This document shows, piece by piece, positions 55,009 to 64,000 of a stretch of 64,000 nt of DNA (its first letter is position 1; each line of letters begins with the position of its first letter). The position numbers and the translations under genes are program-made. Origin of the DNA: Clostridiaceae bacterium (GTDB taxonomy: Bacteria; Bacillota; Clostridia; Peptostreptococcales; Natronincolaceae); the NCBI GenBank assembly GCA_020832135.1, contig JAFIFG010000015.1, forward strand, positions 1 through 64,000, read 5' to 3'. The notes below the pieces were generated by a model that had not been told where the DNA came from, made no database searches, and saw only the letters and a list, made by a program, of their open reading frames with translations.

Positions 55009-56256
55009 CTATCCTCTTATCTGTCCATTACCTACGAGTATATATTTTACAGTTACAAGTTCATTTAAACCCATTGGCCCTCTAGCATGGATTTTTTGCG
55101 TGCTAATACCCATTTCTCCACCAAACCCAAATTCTCCACCATCTGTGAATCTTGTAGAAGCATTTACATAAACAGCAGCAGCATCCACTTGTCGTAAAAA
55201 TATATTTGAATTTGTTAAGCTTTCCGTTAAAATGGCTTCTGAATGCTTTGTTCCATATTGATCAATATGTTCAATAGCTTCCTGCATATCCTTTACTACC
55301 TTCACTGCTAATATATAGTCTAAATATTCTTCTTGCCAATCTTCTGTCGTTGCCATACTTGTATTTATAATTTCTCTTGTTTGCTGACAACCTCTTATTT
55401 CCACCTTATCATTTATTCGTTTATGCAATTCAGGTAATAGTTTAGCAGCGATATTTTCATGAATTAAAACCGTCTCACAAGCATTACATACACCTGGCCG
55501 TTGAACTTTTGCATTTTCAACAATATCTACCGCTTTATTTAACTCAGCACTTTCATCTACGAATATATGACAATTACCCACTCCAGTTTCTATCGTAGGC
55601 ACTGTTGCATTTTTCACCACAAAATCAATAAGTTGTTTTCCACCTCTCGGTATAATTAAATCAATATATTGATTTAAAGTTAACATTTTCTTTACTATTT
55701 CTCTATCTGCATCATCAATAAATCCAATGACATCTTCTGGAACACCGCTATTTCTAAGGCCTTCCTTAATAGCCTTAACTAAAGCTCGGTTCGAATGTAA
55801 GGACGTAGAGCTCCCCCTTAAAAGTATACAATTACCGCTTTTTAATGTTAAAGAAAATGCATCCACCGTAACATTTGGTCTTGATTCATAAATAATACCA
55901 ATTACACCTATAGGTACTGTCATCTTACTTGCTGTTAATCCATTTTCTAATGTCCATACTTTATCACTTTGCCATATGGGATCCTTTAAGTCGATAATTG
56001 TATGGAGACTTTCCACCATACCATCTATTCTTTCTTCTGTTAATCTTAGTCTGTCTATTAAGCTTTCCTTCATATTAGTACTTTTGGCATTTTCTACATC
56101 TTTATCATTTTCAGATAAAATAAACTTTTGATTTGTCTTTAAGCTAATAGCTACTTGCTTTAGAGCTTGATTTTTAACATGGGTGTCTAATGCAGCTAAA
56201 ATTTTTGCTGATTTGTGTAATGTTTTACATTGTTCTATTAAATTCATGATTTCCAC
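55009..56256 (-). CDS. proA: Glutamate-5-semialdehyde dehydrogenase
   Basis: A 415-aa dehydrogenase reducing gamma-glutamyl phosphate. The catalytic Cys is in RPGVCNACETVLIHE, and the NADP-binding region is RGSSTSLHSNRALV. First gene of proABC, downstream of a proline-specific T-box. Confidence 0.96.
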   Translation of the reverse strand: MEIMNLIEQCKTLHKSAKILAALDTHVKNQALKQVAISLKTNQKFILSENDKDVENAKSTNMKESLIDRLRLTEERIDGMVESLHTIIDLKDPIWQSDKVWTLENGLTASKMTVPIGVIGIIYESRPNVTVDAFSLTLKSGNCILLRGSSTSLHSNRALVKAIKEGLRNSGVPEDVIGFIDDADREIVKKMLTLNQYIDLIIPRGGKQLIDFVVKNATVPTIETGVGNCHIFVDESAELNKAVDIVENAKVQRPGVCNACETVLIHENIAAKLLPELHKRINDKVEIRGCQQTREIINTSMATTEDWQEEYLDYILAVKVVKDMQEAIEHIDQYGTKHSEAILTESLTNSNIFLRQVDAAAVYVNASTRFTDGGEFGFGGEMGISTQKIHARGPMGLNELVTVKYILVGNGQIRG

Positions 56257-56290
56257 CTTCCTTTTTTCAAACAGAACTATAGAAACAATT

Positions 56291-56500
56291 AAAAAAAGCC
56301 CTCATCCCAAAAGGGACGAGAACTTTACCCGCGGTACCACCCTAGTTAGTCAGATAGACTCACTTTATGTAATCATAACGGGATTACAGCCGTAATAACT
56401 TTATAAGTTACATACTCCAGAGTTGGTTCAAAAGGGTAGTTTGCAAGGCTCTCACCATCCCTCGCTCTCTTTAAAACATCTTCTTTTTACTATTCTCCTT
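56291..56500 (-). promoter_or_regulatory. T-box riboswitch (tRNA-Pro) of proABC
   Basis: On the minus strand: stem I with AGAGAG and GGTGAGAGCC features, specifier region GAA-CCA-ACTCTGGAG with CCA (proline codon) at about 56424-56426, the T-box AGGGTGGTACCGCG near 56330-56343, and a terminator (TCGTCCC / GGGATGA, then seven T) at 56291-56325. Uncharged tRNA-Pro would antiterminate and induce proline synthesis. Confidence 0.93.
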
Positions 56501-56547
56501 CAACGTATTTATCTATATTATCGTATTGGTTTTAATATTTAAATTTT

Positions 56548-56576
56548 ATTATATATAAATAAACACATATTGTCAA
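56548..56576 (-). promoter_or_regulatory. Promoter of the proABC T-box transcript
   Basis: Minus-strand TTGACA (56571-56576), a 17-nt spacer and TATAAT (56548-56553): a full consensus promoter. Confidence 0.85.
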
Positions 56577-56606
56577 GAAATAGATTTATTTATTTTCTGA
56601 AAAATA

Positions 56607-56661
56607 AATAGAGTTTTAGAAGCTGTTATCTTAAAATATCTTTAGCTTCTAAAACTCTATT
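56607..56661 (-). terminator. Terminator after the TauE/SafE gene
   Basis: A perfect 18-bp stem (AATAGAGTTTTAGAAGCT / AGCTTCTAAAACTCTATT) with a 19-nt loop, followed by TTATTTTT on the minus strand. It insulates proABC from the prd side. Confidence 0.8.
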
Positions 56662-56691
56662 ATAGAGATGTATTATTAAAAATAAATTTTG

Positions 56692-57564
56692 CTATTTTAC
56701 AGTAGATTCCTCTTTGGTAGAATTCATTCCTGATCTAAGCATTGTTACAGATGTGTATATAATAACAGCTACTACAAGCCATCTAAGAACATCCATTGGT
56801 AAAGATGTTACTAAATATGCTGCTACGAATACTGCTGGCACTCCACCAATTGCAAGGCCTAAAGCTGCCTTCATATCAAATGCTTTGTTTTTAACAAACT
56901 TCACACTGGCTGCAGGCATAAGGTATGCACAAGAACCCATCATGATTGGGAATGCCACTAATGGACTCATGCCTAATGCATAAACTAGCGCCATAGCAGG
57001 TGCATAAAGACCAATTCCTAATGTCATTAAAGCTCCAAGTAAGAAGTTAACCACTACTGCAATAATTAATTTTCCTCCACTTAATCCTAATGCTTCACCA
57101 CCAGATGGCATAAGATCAAGCATACCTAATAACATAAATACTGCAGTAACTAATAATGCAATTCCCATACCTAATTGTACTTTTCTCTCAGGTAAGCCTG
57201 ATACAATGTCTGCTCCTAAATATGCTCCTGCTACAGCTGCAACAAGCATTAAAGTTAGTGTCATTGGCTCAACCTCAACTCTTTGAATGAAGATAAAAGC
57301 CATTACAACAACTGGTAAAGTATGCCCTACATTCAGTGTTCCTGGAATAATTCTATCCTGTACCAACTTTGCTCCCTTGAACCAAGCAGTAGTTGGTGCA
57401 AATGAACCAATTCCTAAAGTATCAAAAAAGTTTGTTACAAATCCAACTGCTAATTGATGAGGTGTTGGGCCTCCAGCTTTTTCTTCCTTGATGCCCTTTA
57501 CCCAAACTACACAAAACCATACAGTCATAAGTCCTAATACACCTAAAACAATATTTGACAACAT
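56692..57564 (-). CDS. TauE/SafE (TSUP) family membrane protein
   Basis: 290 aa with about eight transmembrane helices, in the two-repeat TSUP layout; starts with a helix MLSNIVLGVLGLMTVWFCVV and has FDTLGIGSFAPTTAWFKG. TSUP proteins are anion permeases or exporters of sulfite or organosulfur compounds. It stands just downstream of the proline reductase cluster, but a 180-bp gap and separate terminator suggest its own transcript. The substrate is unknown. Confidence 0.85.
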   Translation of the reverse strand: MLSNIVLGVLGLMTVWFCVVWVKGIKEEKAGGPTPHQLAVGFVTNFFDTLGIGSFAPTTAWFKGAKLVQDRIIPGTLNVGHTLPVVVMAFIFIQRVEVEPMTLTLMLVAAVAGAYLGADIVSGLPERKVQLGMGIALLVTAVFMLLGMLDLMPSGGEALGLSGGKLIIAVVVNFLLGALMTLGIGLYAPAMALVYALGMSPLVAFPIMMGSCAYLMPAASVKFVKNKAFDMKAALGLAIGGVPAVFVAAYLVTSLPMDVLRWLVVAVIIYTSVTMLRSGMNSTKEESTVK

Positions 57565-57746
57565 AATAACAACCTCCTTCTTATTTTTAGTTTCCTCGAA
57601 AGCTCCTATATATTATAATTACTAGCTATAAAAATTGCTGAAGCTATCCACCATCACTATCTAGAATAGCTTTGAAAAAATAATGAGAATCAATATCTTT
57701 ACTACTATTATTACATAAAATAGCTTCCGAGAAAACCCTTTAATAT

Positions 57747-58751
57747 TTATAAAGAAAATCCGTATTTCAATGGATCCTCAGGATCAATTACAAAATGATT
57801 AAAGCCAGTAATAAATGCACTTCCAGTGATTTCTGGGATAACTGCATCTATTTCATTTACTTTCACTTCTTCAAGAATTCTTCCTTTAAACAGGGTGCCA
57901 GTAATACTTTCATAAACAAAATCTTCATCTAGTTTTAACTGTCCCTTAGCATAGAGTGTAGCTAGTTTAGCACTTGTTCCCGTACCACATGGAGAACGGT
58001 CTAATTGTCCTTGGCCAAATACAACAACATTTTTGTAGTCAGCTTCTGGATGGGATGCCTCATCATAAATTTCTACTAAGTCTACTGAATTTATATGAGA
58101 TTTTTCAGGGTGTTCCACTTTTACAGTATCATTAATAATATCTCTTATTTTAAGTCCAAGTTTTAACAAAGTATCAGCTTCAGATATATCTACCTTTATT
58201 CCTAATTGTTTTGCATCTATAATAGCAAAGAAGCTTCCTCCAAAGGATATATCTAAATTAACTTTTCCTATTCCTGGTACATCGATTTCTACATCTTTTT
58301 TATAAAGAAAAGAAGGTACATTTGTAATGGATACTTCCTTTGCCTTACCATCCTCTACCTTAACCTTTGCTTTTATTAAACCGGCTGGAGATTCCATGGT
58401 AATATTAGTATATGGCTCTTCAACAACTACCATTCCTGATTCTACAGCTACTGTCGCAGCCCCTATAGAACCATGTCCACACATGTTTAAATATCCTCCG
58501 CCATCCATAAATATAATTCCAAAATCTGCATCCTTAACTGTAGTATCAGTTATAATAGAGCCAAACATATCATTATGTCCTCTAGGCTCATGCATTAAAG
58601 CTGTTCTAACATAATCTAGATTGTTCTCTAAATATGCCTTTTTATCTGCCATTGTTTCTCCTGGTATCTTTGGAACACCTCCTACTATAATCCTAGTAGG
58701 CTCACCCATTGTATGAGAGTCAATTGTATGAATACCTTTTACAAATTTCAT
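57747..58751 (-). CDS. prdF: Proline racemase
   Basis: A 334-aa racemase converting L-proline to D-proline, the substrate of the reductase. The two catalytic cysteines are Cys91 in NMCGHGSIGA and the one in SPCGTGTSAKLA (about 255). Both are present, which marks racemase rather than the Thr-containing dehydratase or epimerase relatives. It lies 3 bp after prdE, inside the prd cluster. Confidence 0.95.
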   Translation of the reverse strand: MKFVKGIHTIDSHTMGEPTRIIVGGVPKIPGETMADKKAYLENNLDYVRTALMHEPRGHNDMFGSIITDTTVKDADFGIIFMDGGGYLNMCGHGSIGAATVAVESGMVVVEEPYTNITMESPAGLIKAKVKVEDGKAKEVSITNVPSFLYKKDVEIDVPGIGKVNLDISFGGSFFAIIDAKQLGIKVDISEADTLLKLGLKIRDIINDTVKVEHPEKSHINSVDLVEIYDEASHPEADYKNVVVFGQGQLDRSPCGTGTSAKLATLYAKGQLKLDEDFVYESITGTLFKGRILEEVKVNEIDAVIPEITGSAFITGFNHFVIDPEDPLKYGFSL

Positions 58752-58754
58752 GTC

Positions 58755-59219
58755 TTAGTCCTCCCTCATTTTAAGCTTTAGGAATGCTAAAGCTTTTTTA
58801 GCATCTAAATAATTCGCATTGTTTTCCCCCACAACCTCTGTCTCAATACCCTCTTTAGATTTATTGAAATCTACAATCGTATCCATGTATTGATTACTTA
58901 CTACGAAATTTGCTTGAGTTCCTACGAAGCTTAGCCCCACTACCGGAATGCCTCTTTTGCCTATTTCTTCGATGGTATTAGCATAATCAACATGACTATT
59001 TCCCCATCCATCTACTGACACAATAGTTCCATCCACTCTTATAGCCTCTAGCCAAGTAGCTGTACGTTTTCCTACAAAATATTTATCTTCATTATGCTGT
59101 GGTGTTCCAACAACAATAACACCTACTAAGTCGATATCTTCATCATTAGAAACCACATCTAAAAGTGGGTCTCTAAAATGATGTAAGGTTGTTTCTTTGG
59201 TTGATGGACCAATGCCCAT
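58755..59219 (-). CDS. prdE: PrdE, similar to the C-terminal (pyruvoyl) part of PrdA
   Basis: 154 aa. It begins MGIGPSTKETTLHHF, which aligns with the PrdA sequence that follows its cleavage site (CIGPASKEN...). It keeps DLVGVIVVGTPQ and VVGLSFVGTQ but has Met-Gly in place of the pyruvoyl-forming Cys, so it cannot make a pyruvoyl group by this route. It follows prdD after 13 bp. Its function in proline reductase is not settled; a structural or maturation role is likely. Confidence 0.9.
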   Translation of the reverse strand: MGIGPSTKETTLHHFRDPLLDVVSNDEDIDLVGVIVVGTPQHNEDKYFVGKRTATWLEAIRVDGTIVSVDGWGNSHVDYANTIEEIGKRGIPVVGLSFVGTQANFVVSNQYMDTIVDFNKSKEGIETEVVGENNANYLDAKKALAFLKLKMRED

Positions 59220-59232
59220 ATTATCACCTACT

Positions 59233-60006
59233 TTACGTCATTGCCCTCAGTGCCCCATCTCTATATTCATTTGGAGTTAAGATAACAGGAGCATTTCCTA
59301 AATCAATAATAGACCTTCCTCCACTATATCCACTGGGCTCATTGGGTAATATTTGATTATCGTACATGGCTCCTTGTCCTGCCACCTGCTTAACAATAGC
59401 AACCTTCTTTTTATTCAAACGGCTTTTATCATAAAATACATGTTTTTCTGTATAGCTCTTGCTGTCAATTTTTTTAAGTTGGTCTCTTATTTCCTGAATG
59501 AAAACATCACAAACTTTATGAACCTCTAGAATAGCTTTTCTATTGGTCCCCTCACCTTCTCTTAAGGTGACATTGCAGGATATGATATAATCTTTATCTG
59601 AAGGCGTTCCCGCTCTATTTAAATGAAGCTGTTCCTTTAAATTCCCCTCAGATGAACCGAATTCTGCAACCTGATTTCCAATTTCATCTACTCCTGTTAA
59701 TAGGACACATACACCTGTTAAGGTATGGGTAGTACCCTCCCCTAATTTGCCTAAAACCTTTGTGGATATAGGGATAATATCCATAATACTATTTGTCCAC
59801 CTATCATGTTGACGAGGCTGAATAATCTCAAACTTCAAATCTTTTATATATGCTGTGTTTGATATAATTTTATCAATTTTATCTAAAGAAATAATGAGAG
59901 AATTTCCCTCAATACTAGTTTTATCTGCTACACAGACATTTTCTATATGATAGGTTTTTATAACAAGTCTTCTAAAGATTTTTTCTTCTTTGGACATAGT
60001 AACCAC
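59233..60006 (-). CDS. prdD: PrdD, similar to the N-terminal part of PrdA
   Basis: 257 aa, matching PrdA from about residue 175 to its cleavage Thr (shared GEGTTHTLTGVCVLLTG-type motif, EFGSSEG, KKVAIVKQVAGQGAMYDN). It ends GALRAMT, exactly where PrdA is cleaved. prdD and prdE thus form a PrdA-like protein already split in two genes. It lacks PrdA's N-terminal glycine/alanine-rich extension. Confidence 0.9.
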   Translation of the reverse strand: MVTMSKEEKIFRRLVIKTYHIENVCVADKTSIEGNSLIISLDKIDKIISNTAYIKDLKFEIIQPRQHDRWTNSIMDIIPISTKVLGKLGEGTTHTLTGVCVLLTGVDEIGNQVAEFGSSEGNLKEQLHLNRAGTPSDKDYIISCNVTLREGEGTNRKAILEVHKVCDVFIQEIRDQLKKIDSKSYTEKHVFYDKSRLNKKKVAIVKQVAGQGAMYDNQILPNEPSGYSGGRSIIDLGNAPVILTPNEYRDGALRAMT

Positions 60007-60027
60007 CTTATTTATTATAGGAGTCTA

Positions 60028-60051
60028 CCTAACCTCTAAAGAGAGGTTAGG
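60028..60051 (-). other. Hairpin between prdB and prdD
   Basis: CCTAACCTCT and AGAGGTTAGG pair with a 4-nt loop on the minus strand. No T-run, so probably a processing or stability element setting prdB against prdDE levels. Confidence 0.5.
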
Positions 60052-60069
60052 TTTTCATCCTATGATCTA

Positions 60070-60801
60070 TTATACCTTAGCTATATACTCATAAGGCAAT
60101 GGTACAATTTTTCCAGCACTAGGTATTTCTACCAATTGCTTTAATGAATCAATAACAATAGCTCTTTGCATTTCTGGATCATTTGGTGCTCCAGCGTTTG
60201 CACCCATTGGTACCAGTGGAGCAACTGCTCTTGGAGTACCATTTTGTCTAACTACTGGAGGTAAAGCTGCAATAATAATTGTAGGAATCCCCGATTCCTC
60301 TATCGCTCTCTGTACAATAACAGCAGAACGGTGGCAGGTACCTCAGCCAGCTGTTAGAAGAACTGCATCTACGCCTTCTTCTTTTAATTGTCTTGCAATT
60401 TCAGGGCCGGTTTCTTGTGTGAATTTCGTTTGATCTCCACCACCACCCATGAAACCATGGTTCACAGAAGAAATTGCTTTAATAAATCCTTCTTCCGCTA
60501 ATTCTCTCATTCTATCTATTGGGAACATACAGTTAATGTCCTTGTTTACATCTGCATTATCATATCCACCATGAGACACCATCATCTCCTCTACAGGAGC
60601 ATCTCCTGGAACCACTCTAAAACTAAAGTCACCTGCTAAGTTAAACCTCTTGTCAGATTTTAAATGTACTCCCGCCGCTGTTACTAGAGCCACCTTCATA
60701 TCTTTAAGCTCTTTTGTTACTGGTGTCCAAACCGGTGGCGGAGTAATAGGTACAAATATTTCTGACTGAAGACCTTTTACTACTGTCATATTAGCCATCA
60801 T
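60070..60801 (-). CDS. prdB: D-proline reductase selenoprotein subunit PrdB
   Basis: 243 aa read through an in-frame UGA (60343-60345) as selenocysteine at residue 153: LLTAG-U-GTCHRSAVIV. The frame continues for 90 residues to a TAA. In the known enzyme the selenocysteine attacks C2-bound D-proline and reductively cleaves the ring to 5-aminovalerate. The length matches the known 26-kDa subunit. A bacterial SECIS stem should lie in the coding region just after the UGA. It overlaps the preceding small gene by 4 bp. Confidence 0.95.
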
Positions 60802-61052
60802 TTTGCCTCCTTCTTTTGATTTCTTTTTTCTATATTACTAACATACTCTTCATTTACTTCTTCATTTACTACCTCTACAAAACTCATATTGATCCCTACT
60901 TCTTGACCTACTTTTAAAGGGTTGTCATTAATAATCATACGCATCGGTACTTTTAGAAATCCTAACCTTCCCTTAAAGTCAATGGATACAGCACCATCAT
61001 GTAATTCTACTACAATGCCTTCCATATAAATGATTTTATCGCCATATTTCAT
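60798..61052 (-). CDS. Small conserved prd-cluster protein (CBO2463/CBO2479-like)
   Basis: 84 aa: KYGDKIIYMEGIVVELHDGA, then a beta-rich stretch (VSIDFKGRLGFLKVPMRMII) and a charged tail. It lies between prdA and prdB, where clostridial prd operons usually have such a gene. Function unknown. Confidence 0.88.
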   Translation of the reverse strand: MKYGDKIIYMEGIVVELHDGAVSIDFKGRLGFLKVPMRMIINDNPLKVGQEVGINMSFVEVVNEEVNEEYVSNIEKRNQKKEAK

Positions 61053-61084
61053 AGAATCACCTTTTCATCTATAGAGTAACTACT

Positions 61085-62977
61085 TTATGCATTTTCTGGC
61101 TCGTAGATTTCCATTCTCTTTTTACTTTTTGGTAGTATTTGCTCGTTTGGCATTAACTCAATTTCTCTACCTGTTTGTTGTTCAATCATATCTACATTGT
61201 TTTCTTTTACGTTCGGGTTGAACTTTCTTTCAGGTTGTTTTACTTCTTCACCCGCCATAGCAGCTTTTAACATTGCAAGTGCTCTAACTGCATCCTCTTT
61301 ACATAAGGTGTTATTTGAAAGAATTTCGTTTTCAATACCTTGAGCTGATTTGTTATGATCTATCATGTGCTTCATGTATTTGTTACCTACTACTAGAGCA
61401 CCTTGTTGTGCACAGAAGGACATCCCTACTACTGTAACTTCTCTCATACCTATTTGCTCGTGATGACTGGCAAAATCAATATGGTTGTTTCCAAATCCTT
61501 CTGTTGTAATGAAGGCACCATCTAAATCCATAGCTTCTACTAGCATCCCTAATCTTTCAGAAACATAGAATTTCTCTGAGTTAGCTTGAGGCGAACCTAC
61601 AAACATTACACCAACAAGATCTAATTCCTCATCATTCATTACTTCTGTTACTAAAGGTTCTCTCCAATAATGTCTAGAATTTTCTTTAGAAGCAGGTCCT
61701 ATACAAGTTAATGCATGGATTCCTCCATCTAATACTTCTAAAGGTGAAAGAATTACAGGAAGATTTCCTAAGTCTACATTAGCTTTTGCTCCAACGATTC
61801 CTACAGGCTCTACTGGTAAGATTAGGTTATCATGCATTGCACCCTGACCCATAATTTCTTTAACGATTACTACCTTTTTCTTTCCTGGTCTTCTGTATTG
61901 AACTAATTCTTCTTCTTCTGTAACTAAACTTTCATCAGCATTCTTTAAAGCTTCTCTAATTTCTTGAGTAATGTAGTCTGTAGCTTTGTGTGCAGCTAAA
62001 GGACCAGGTCTTTCCATATTTGTCTTCTCTTTAATAACAACTTCTGTTTTAATGAAGATCTCGCCTTTATCTGGTGCTCCAGGTCTTCCCCACATAATAT
62101 TTCTTTCTAGAACACCTTCTGAGGATCCAAACTCTCCAATTTGAACACCAGCTTCATCTGTTCCAGTTACTACTACTACTACACCATCAATCACTCTAGT
62201 GATCCCTTGGCCTAATTTACTATCTGGCTCTTTGGTAGCTATAGGCTGAACATCCATGATGGTTTCGCTATATTTATCATAATTATCTGGAGTAATGATA
62301 TCTACTTTAATAGCTGTTACAAGCTTACTAATCTTCACAGCATCTTCACATACATTTTCTCTAATGTAAAGAGTTGTTCCATCAAGTTTTGTTTCAGGAC
62401 CAAATTCTACCTTGTCAATTTTAAAGTACTTTTTAACAAGTCTTCTCATTTCTTTTGCTTCTTCTGGTTTTACAACTTCTCCATTAGCCTCATCTGATTT
62501 TGCTATAGGCGCATTCGCTTCAGGTACTGCAGCTGGTTGATTGTTCGCAGCCACACCTCCAGCTAATCCAACTGGGATTTCAAGGTTAATGTTCTTACCT
62601 TCTCCTATGTGGATTTTCACTACCCCACCAGTTGTCTGTACTACTGGTGCAGGCTGTGTTGCTGCCACAGGTTTTACCTCTTCAACTACTTTTTCTTCTG
62701 CCTTTTTTTCGTCTGCTTCTATAGTTTGTATACCTTCTAATAAGTCTGGTGTAAGTGGAGTTAAGGAATCAATAGTTTTTACTAATTTTGCTCCTAACAC
62801 CTCTCCTATTTTCAAGCAGTTATCAGGCACTTGTAATAACCCTGAATCTTCTAAGTCTGGGAAAATAGCTGGGTCTTCTAAATTACTAGCTTCTAAAATT
62901 GTACCTGCTTCTGTTCTACAACATACAACCGCTATATCATTTTTATGCTCTTGTGCAGTTTCTACAGTTATTGCCAT
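61085..62977 (-). CDS. prdA: D-proline reductase proprotein PrdA
   Basis: A 630-aa proprotein that self-cleaves between Thr424 and Cys425 (HALTCIGPAS) to give a 45-kDa and a 23-kDa subunit, the latter with an N-terminal pyruvoyl group from the Cys. An N-terminal part with a Pro/Ala-rich linker (about 105-170) is followed by the PrdD-like domain and the PrdE-like domain. The cofactor carbonyl binds D-proline as a Schiff base. Good AGGAGG at 7 nt before the start; prdC ends 35 bp upstream. Confidence 0.96.
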   Translation of the reverse strand: MAITVETAQEHKNDIAVVCCRTEAGTILEASNLEDPAIFPDLEDSGLLQVPDNCLKIGEVLGAKLVKTIDSLTPLTPDLLEGIQTIEADEKKAEEKVVEEVKPVAATQPAPVVQTTGGVVKIHIGEGKNINLEIPVGLAGGVAANNQPAAVPEANAPIAKSDEANGEVVKPEEAKEMRRLVKKYFKIDKVEFGPETKLDGTTLYIRENVCEDAVKISKLVTAIKVDIITPDNYDKYSETIMDVQPIATKEPDSKLGQGITRVIDGVVVVVTGTDEAGVQIGEFGSSEGVLERNIMWGRPGAPDKGEIFIKTEVVIKEKTNMERPGPLAAHKATDYITQEIREALKNADESLVTEEEELVQYRRPGKKKVVIVKEIMGQGAMHDNLILPVEPVGIVGAKANVDLGNLPVILSPLEVLDGGIHALTCIGPASKENSRHYWREPLVTEVMNDEELDLVGVMFVGSPQANSEKFYVSERLGMLVEAMDLDGAFITTEGFGNNHIDFASHHEQIGMREVTVVGMSFCAQQGALVVGNKYMKHMIDHNKSAQGIENEILSNNTLCKEDAVRALAMLKAAMAGEEVKQPERKFNPNVKENNVDMIEQQTGREIELMPNEQILPKSKKRMEIYEPENA

Positions 62978-63012
62978 GTAAATCGCCTCCTATCTATAAT
63001 GTTAAAGCTTTT

Positions 63013-64000
63013 TTAATCCTCTGATCTTCTAACAAGTCTTTCACCTGTTGCTCTTAGTACATGGTCTGTACTGTGATAAGTGGGAACTCCTAACCTAGGA
63101 GCTACATTCATGACTGTGTTCGTTCAGTCTCCACAGGTTCCAGTTAATAATACTTGTATTCCTTTTTTCTTCATGTTTAAAATCTTCTCTGCTTGTCCAG
63201 GACACTCACCTGGTTTGTCACAACGATATCTTCCGTTTACTTCTACCATTCGTTTGCATTTTTCTTCCGCTACGACTTCTGCCCCCATAGCTTTTGCAAT
63301 TTCCTTTAATCTTTCTTCCTGAGCACCACATTCACAAGCTAGTATACCCATCTTTCTTGTTTCTTGTGGAAATGGCATAGAAACTAGGATACCACCTAAG
63401 GTTTTTGTAATAGGAGCATCTTCGCTTCCTGCACTACCTGTAAAGGGTCCCCCTAATGTAATTTCACCATAGGGCTTTACAAAGCCACCACAAAGTTCAA
63501 TATATTTACCTACTGGTTCTCCTAATGGCACATCTAAAAAGACTTTGCCTTTTTTTCCATCCTGCACACGTCCTGCTACAGTTGTATCCTTCGTAATATA
63601 AGGTTTTCTTAACTCTATAGCATTCACTATATGCTTTATGGTCTCTACATTTTGTACTACTGCCCCAGCTTCTAGTGGTAATTTACCAGGCTCTAATTCA
63701 ATACCTAATAGTTCTCTTACAATAACCCTTTCGTCTCCTGAAGGATATATATCAGGTAAGAATTTAACTTCTATATCCTTTTCTATAGCACAGGCTTTTT
63801 TAAGAGATTTAACTGCCTTTTTATATTTTGCTTTAACAGCTATATAACCTTTTGAAGCATTGGTGATTTCTTTAATATATTTAACCCCTCTAACAAGAGA
63901 CTCTGGACTTTCCTCCATAATCTTTAGGTTATGAGCTAAAATAGGTTCACATTCTGCACCATTGACAATAACATAGCCGTCTTTTAGATCAACATTAAGT
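63013..64000 (-). CDS. prdC: PrdC, RnfC-like selenoprotein electron carrier (partial)
   Basis: A partial gene, cut at the window end. It shows the RnfC-type motif NGAECEPILAHNLKIM near the edge, then a soluble RnfC-like domain, and a C-terminal GTCGD-U-TNTVMNV with in-frame UGA at 63124-63126 read as selenocysteine. The frame goes on 36 residues to TAA. It passes electrons (from NADH) to the PrdA/PrdB reductase in the known system. Cys-rich CGDU and CDKPGECPGQ motifs suggest redox centres. Confidence 0.9.

Noticed and set aside
1-64000. CRISPR arrays, tRNA or rRNA genes and intact insertion sequences
   Set aside because: None seen on either strand; repeated hairpins are too few and irregularly spaced for a CRISPR array.

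Overview
The window reads as a chromosomal segment from a low-GC, strictly anaerobic, amino-acid-fermenting Firmicute of the Clostridia, most like the Alkaliphilus/Natronincola group. The reasons are a selenium-dependent D-proline reductase (prd) cluster with two in-frame UGA codons, AdhE under a Rex-type operator, a 2-hydroxyacyl-CoA-dehydratase-type activase set, an ECF transporter, S-layer (SLH) proteins, a T-box leader and three cobalamin riboswitches. Almost every gene is on the minus strand; the one clear plus-strand gene is an MFS transporter near 47.4-48.6 kb.

Layout in plus coordinates. 0-3 kb: adhE, with a Rex operator over its promoter. 3-9.5 kb: a B12-riboswitch-controlled operon of a SAM methyltransferase plus a peptide/nickel-type ABC importer with fused ATPases. 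9.6-11.8 kb: a chemoreceptor with a Fur-box-like palindrome just after its -10. 11.8-18.2 kb: a second B12-riboswitch operon of the same importer type, again with a methyltransferase. 18.25-18.5 kb: a decayed copy of rex. 18.6-36 kb: an ECF transporter (S, AA', T), a membrane-tethered DUF4430 protein, and two large S-layer proteins (1284 and about 2837 aa) built from terpenoid-cyclase-like toroids and DUF4430 domains. The larger one lies downstream of a third B12 riboswitch and a 54-aa DUF2292 gene. 36-41.3 kb: rex, then an FmdE-like protein, a third methyltransferase and a Znu-type metal ABC transporter. 41.3-56.5 kb: alr, an activase cluster, cardiolipin synthase, MFS, ADP-ribosylglycohydrolase-TPR, a YczE-like protein, an NSS transporter with its small subunit, and proABC behind a proline T-box. 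56.7-64 kb: a TauE/SafE protein and the prd cluster (prdF, E, D, B, small protein, A, and prdC running off the window).

The most interesting system is the cobalamin island. Human intrinsic factor and transcobalamin consist of an alpha6-alpha6 toroid plus a small beta domain of DUF4430 type. Here several toroids and DUF4430 domains are joined on secreted SLH-anchored proteins, next to a membrane-tethered DUF4430 protein and a complete dedicated ECF transporter, with a B12 riboswitch at the head. I infer a cell-wall corrinoid capture-and-relay system, a Gram-positive counterpart of transcobalamin. Two further B12-riboswitch operons carry Opp/Nik-type importers with methyltransferases, suggesting import of cobalt, a cobalt complex or a corrinoid precursor.

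A second unexplained layer is a dispersed hairpin family, seven copies here, with a conserved AAAnCCAyGAAGG 5' arm and often a matching TTTTGTGGnTTT 3' arm before a T-run. It forms the terminator after two of the B12 riboswitches. It also occurs around fmdE, the Znu-type operon and alr. Base counts were made by eye, so coordinates of small sites may be off by one or two bases.
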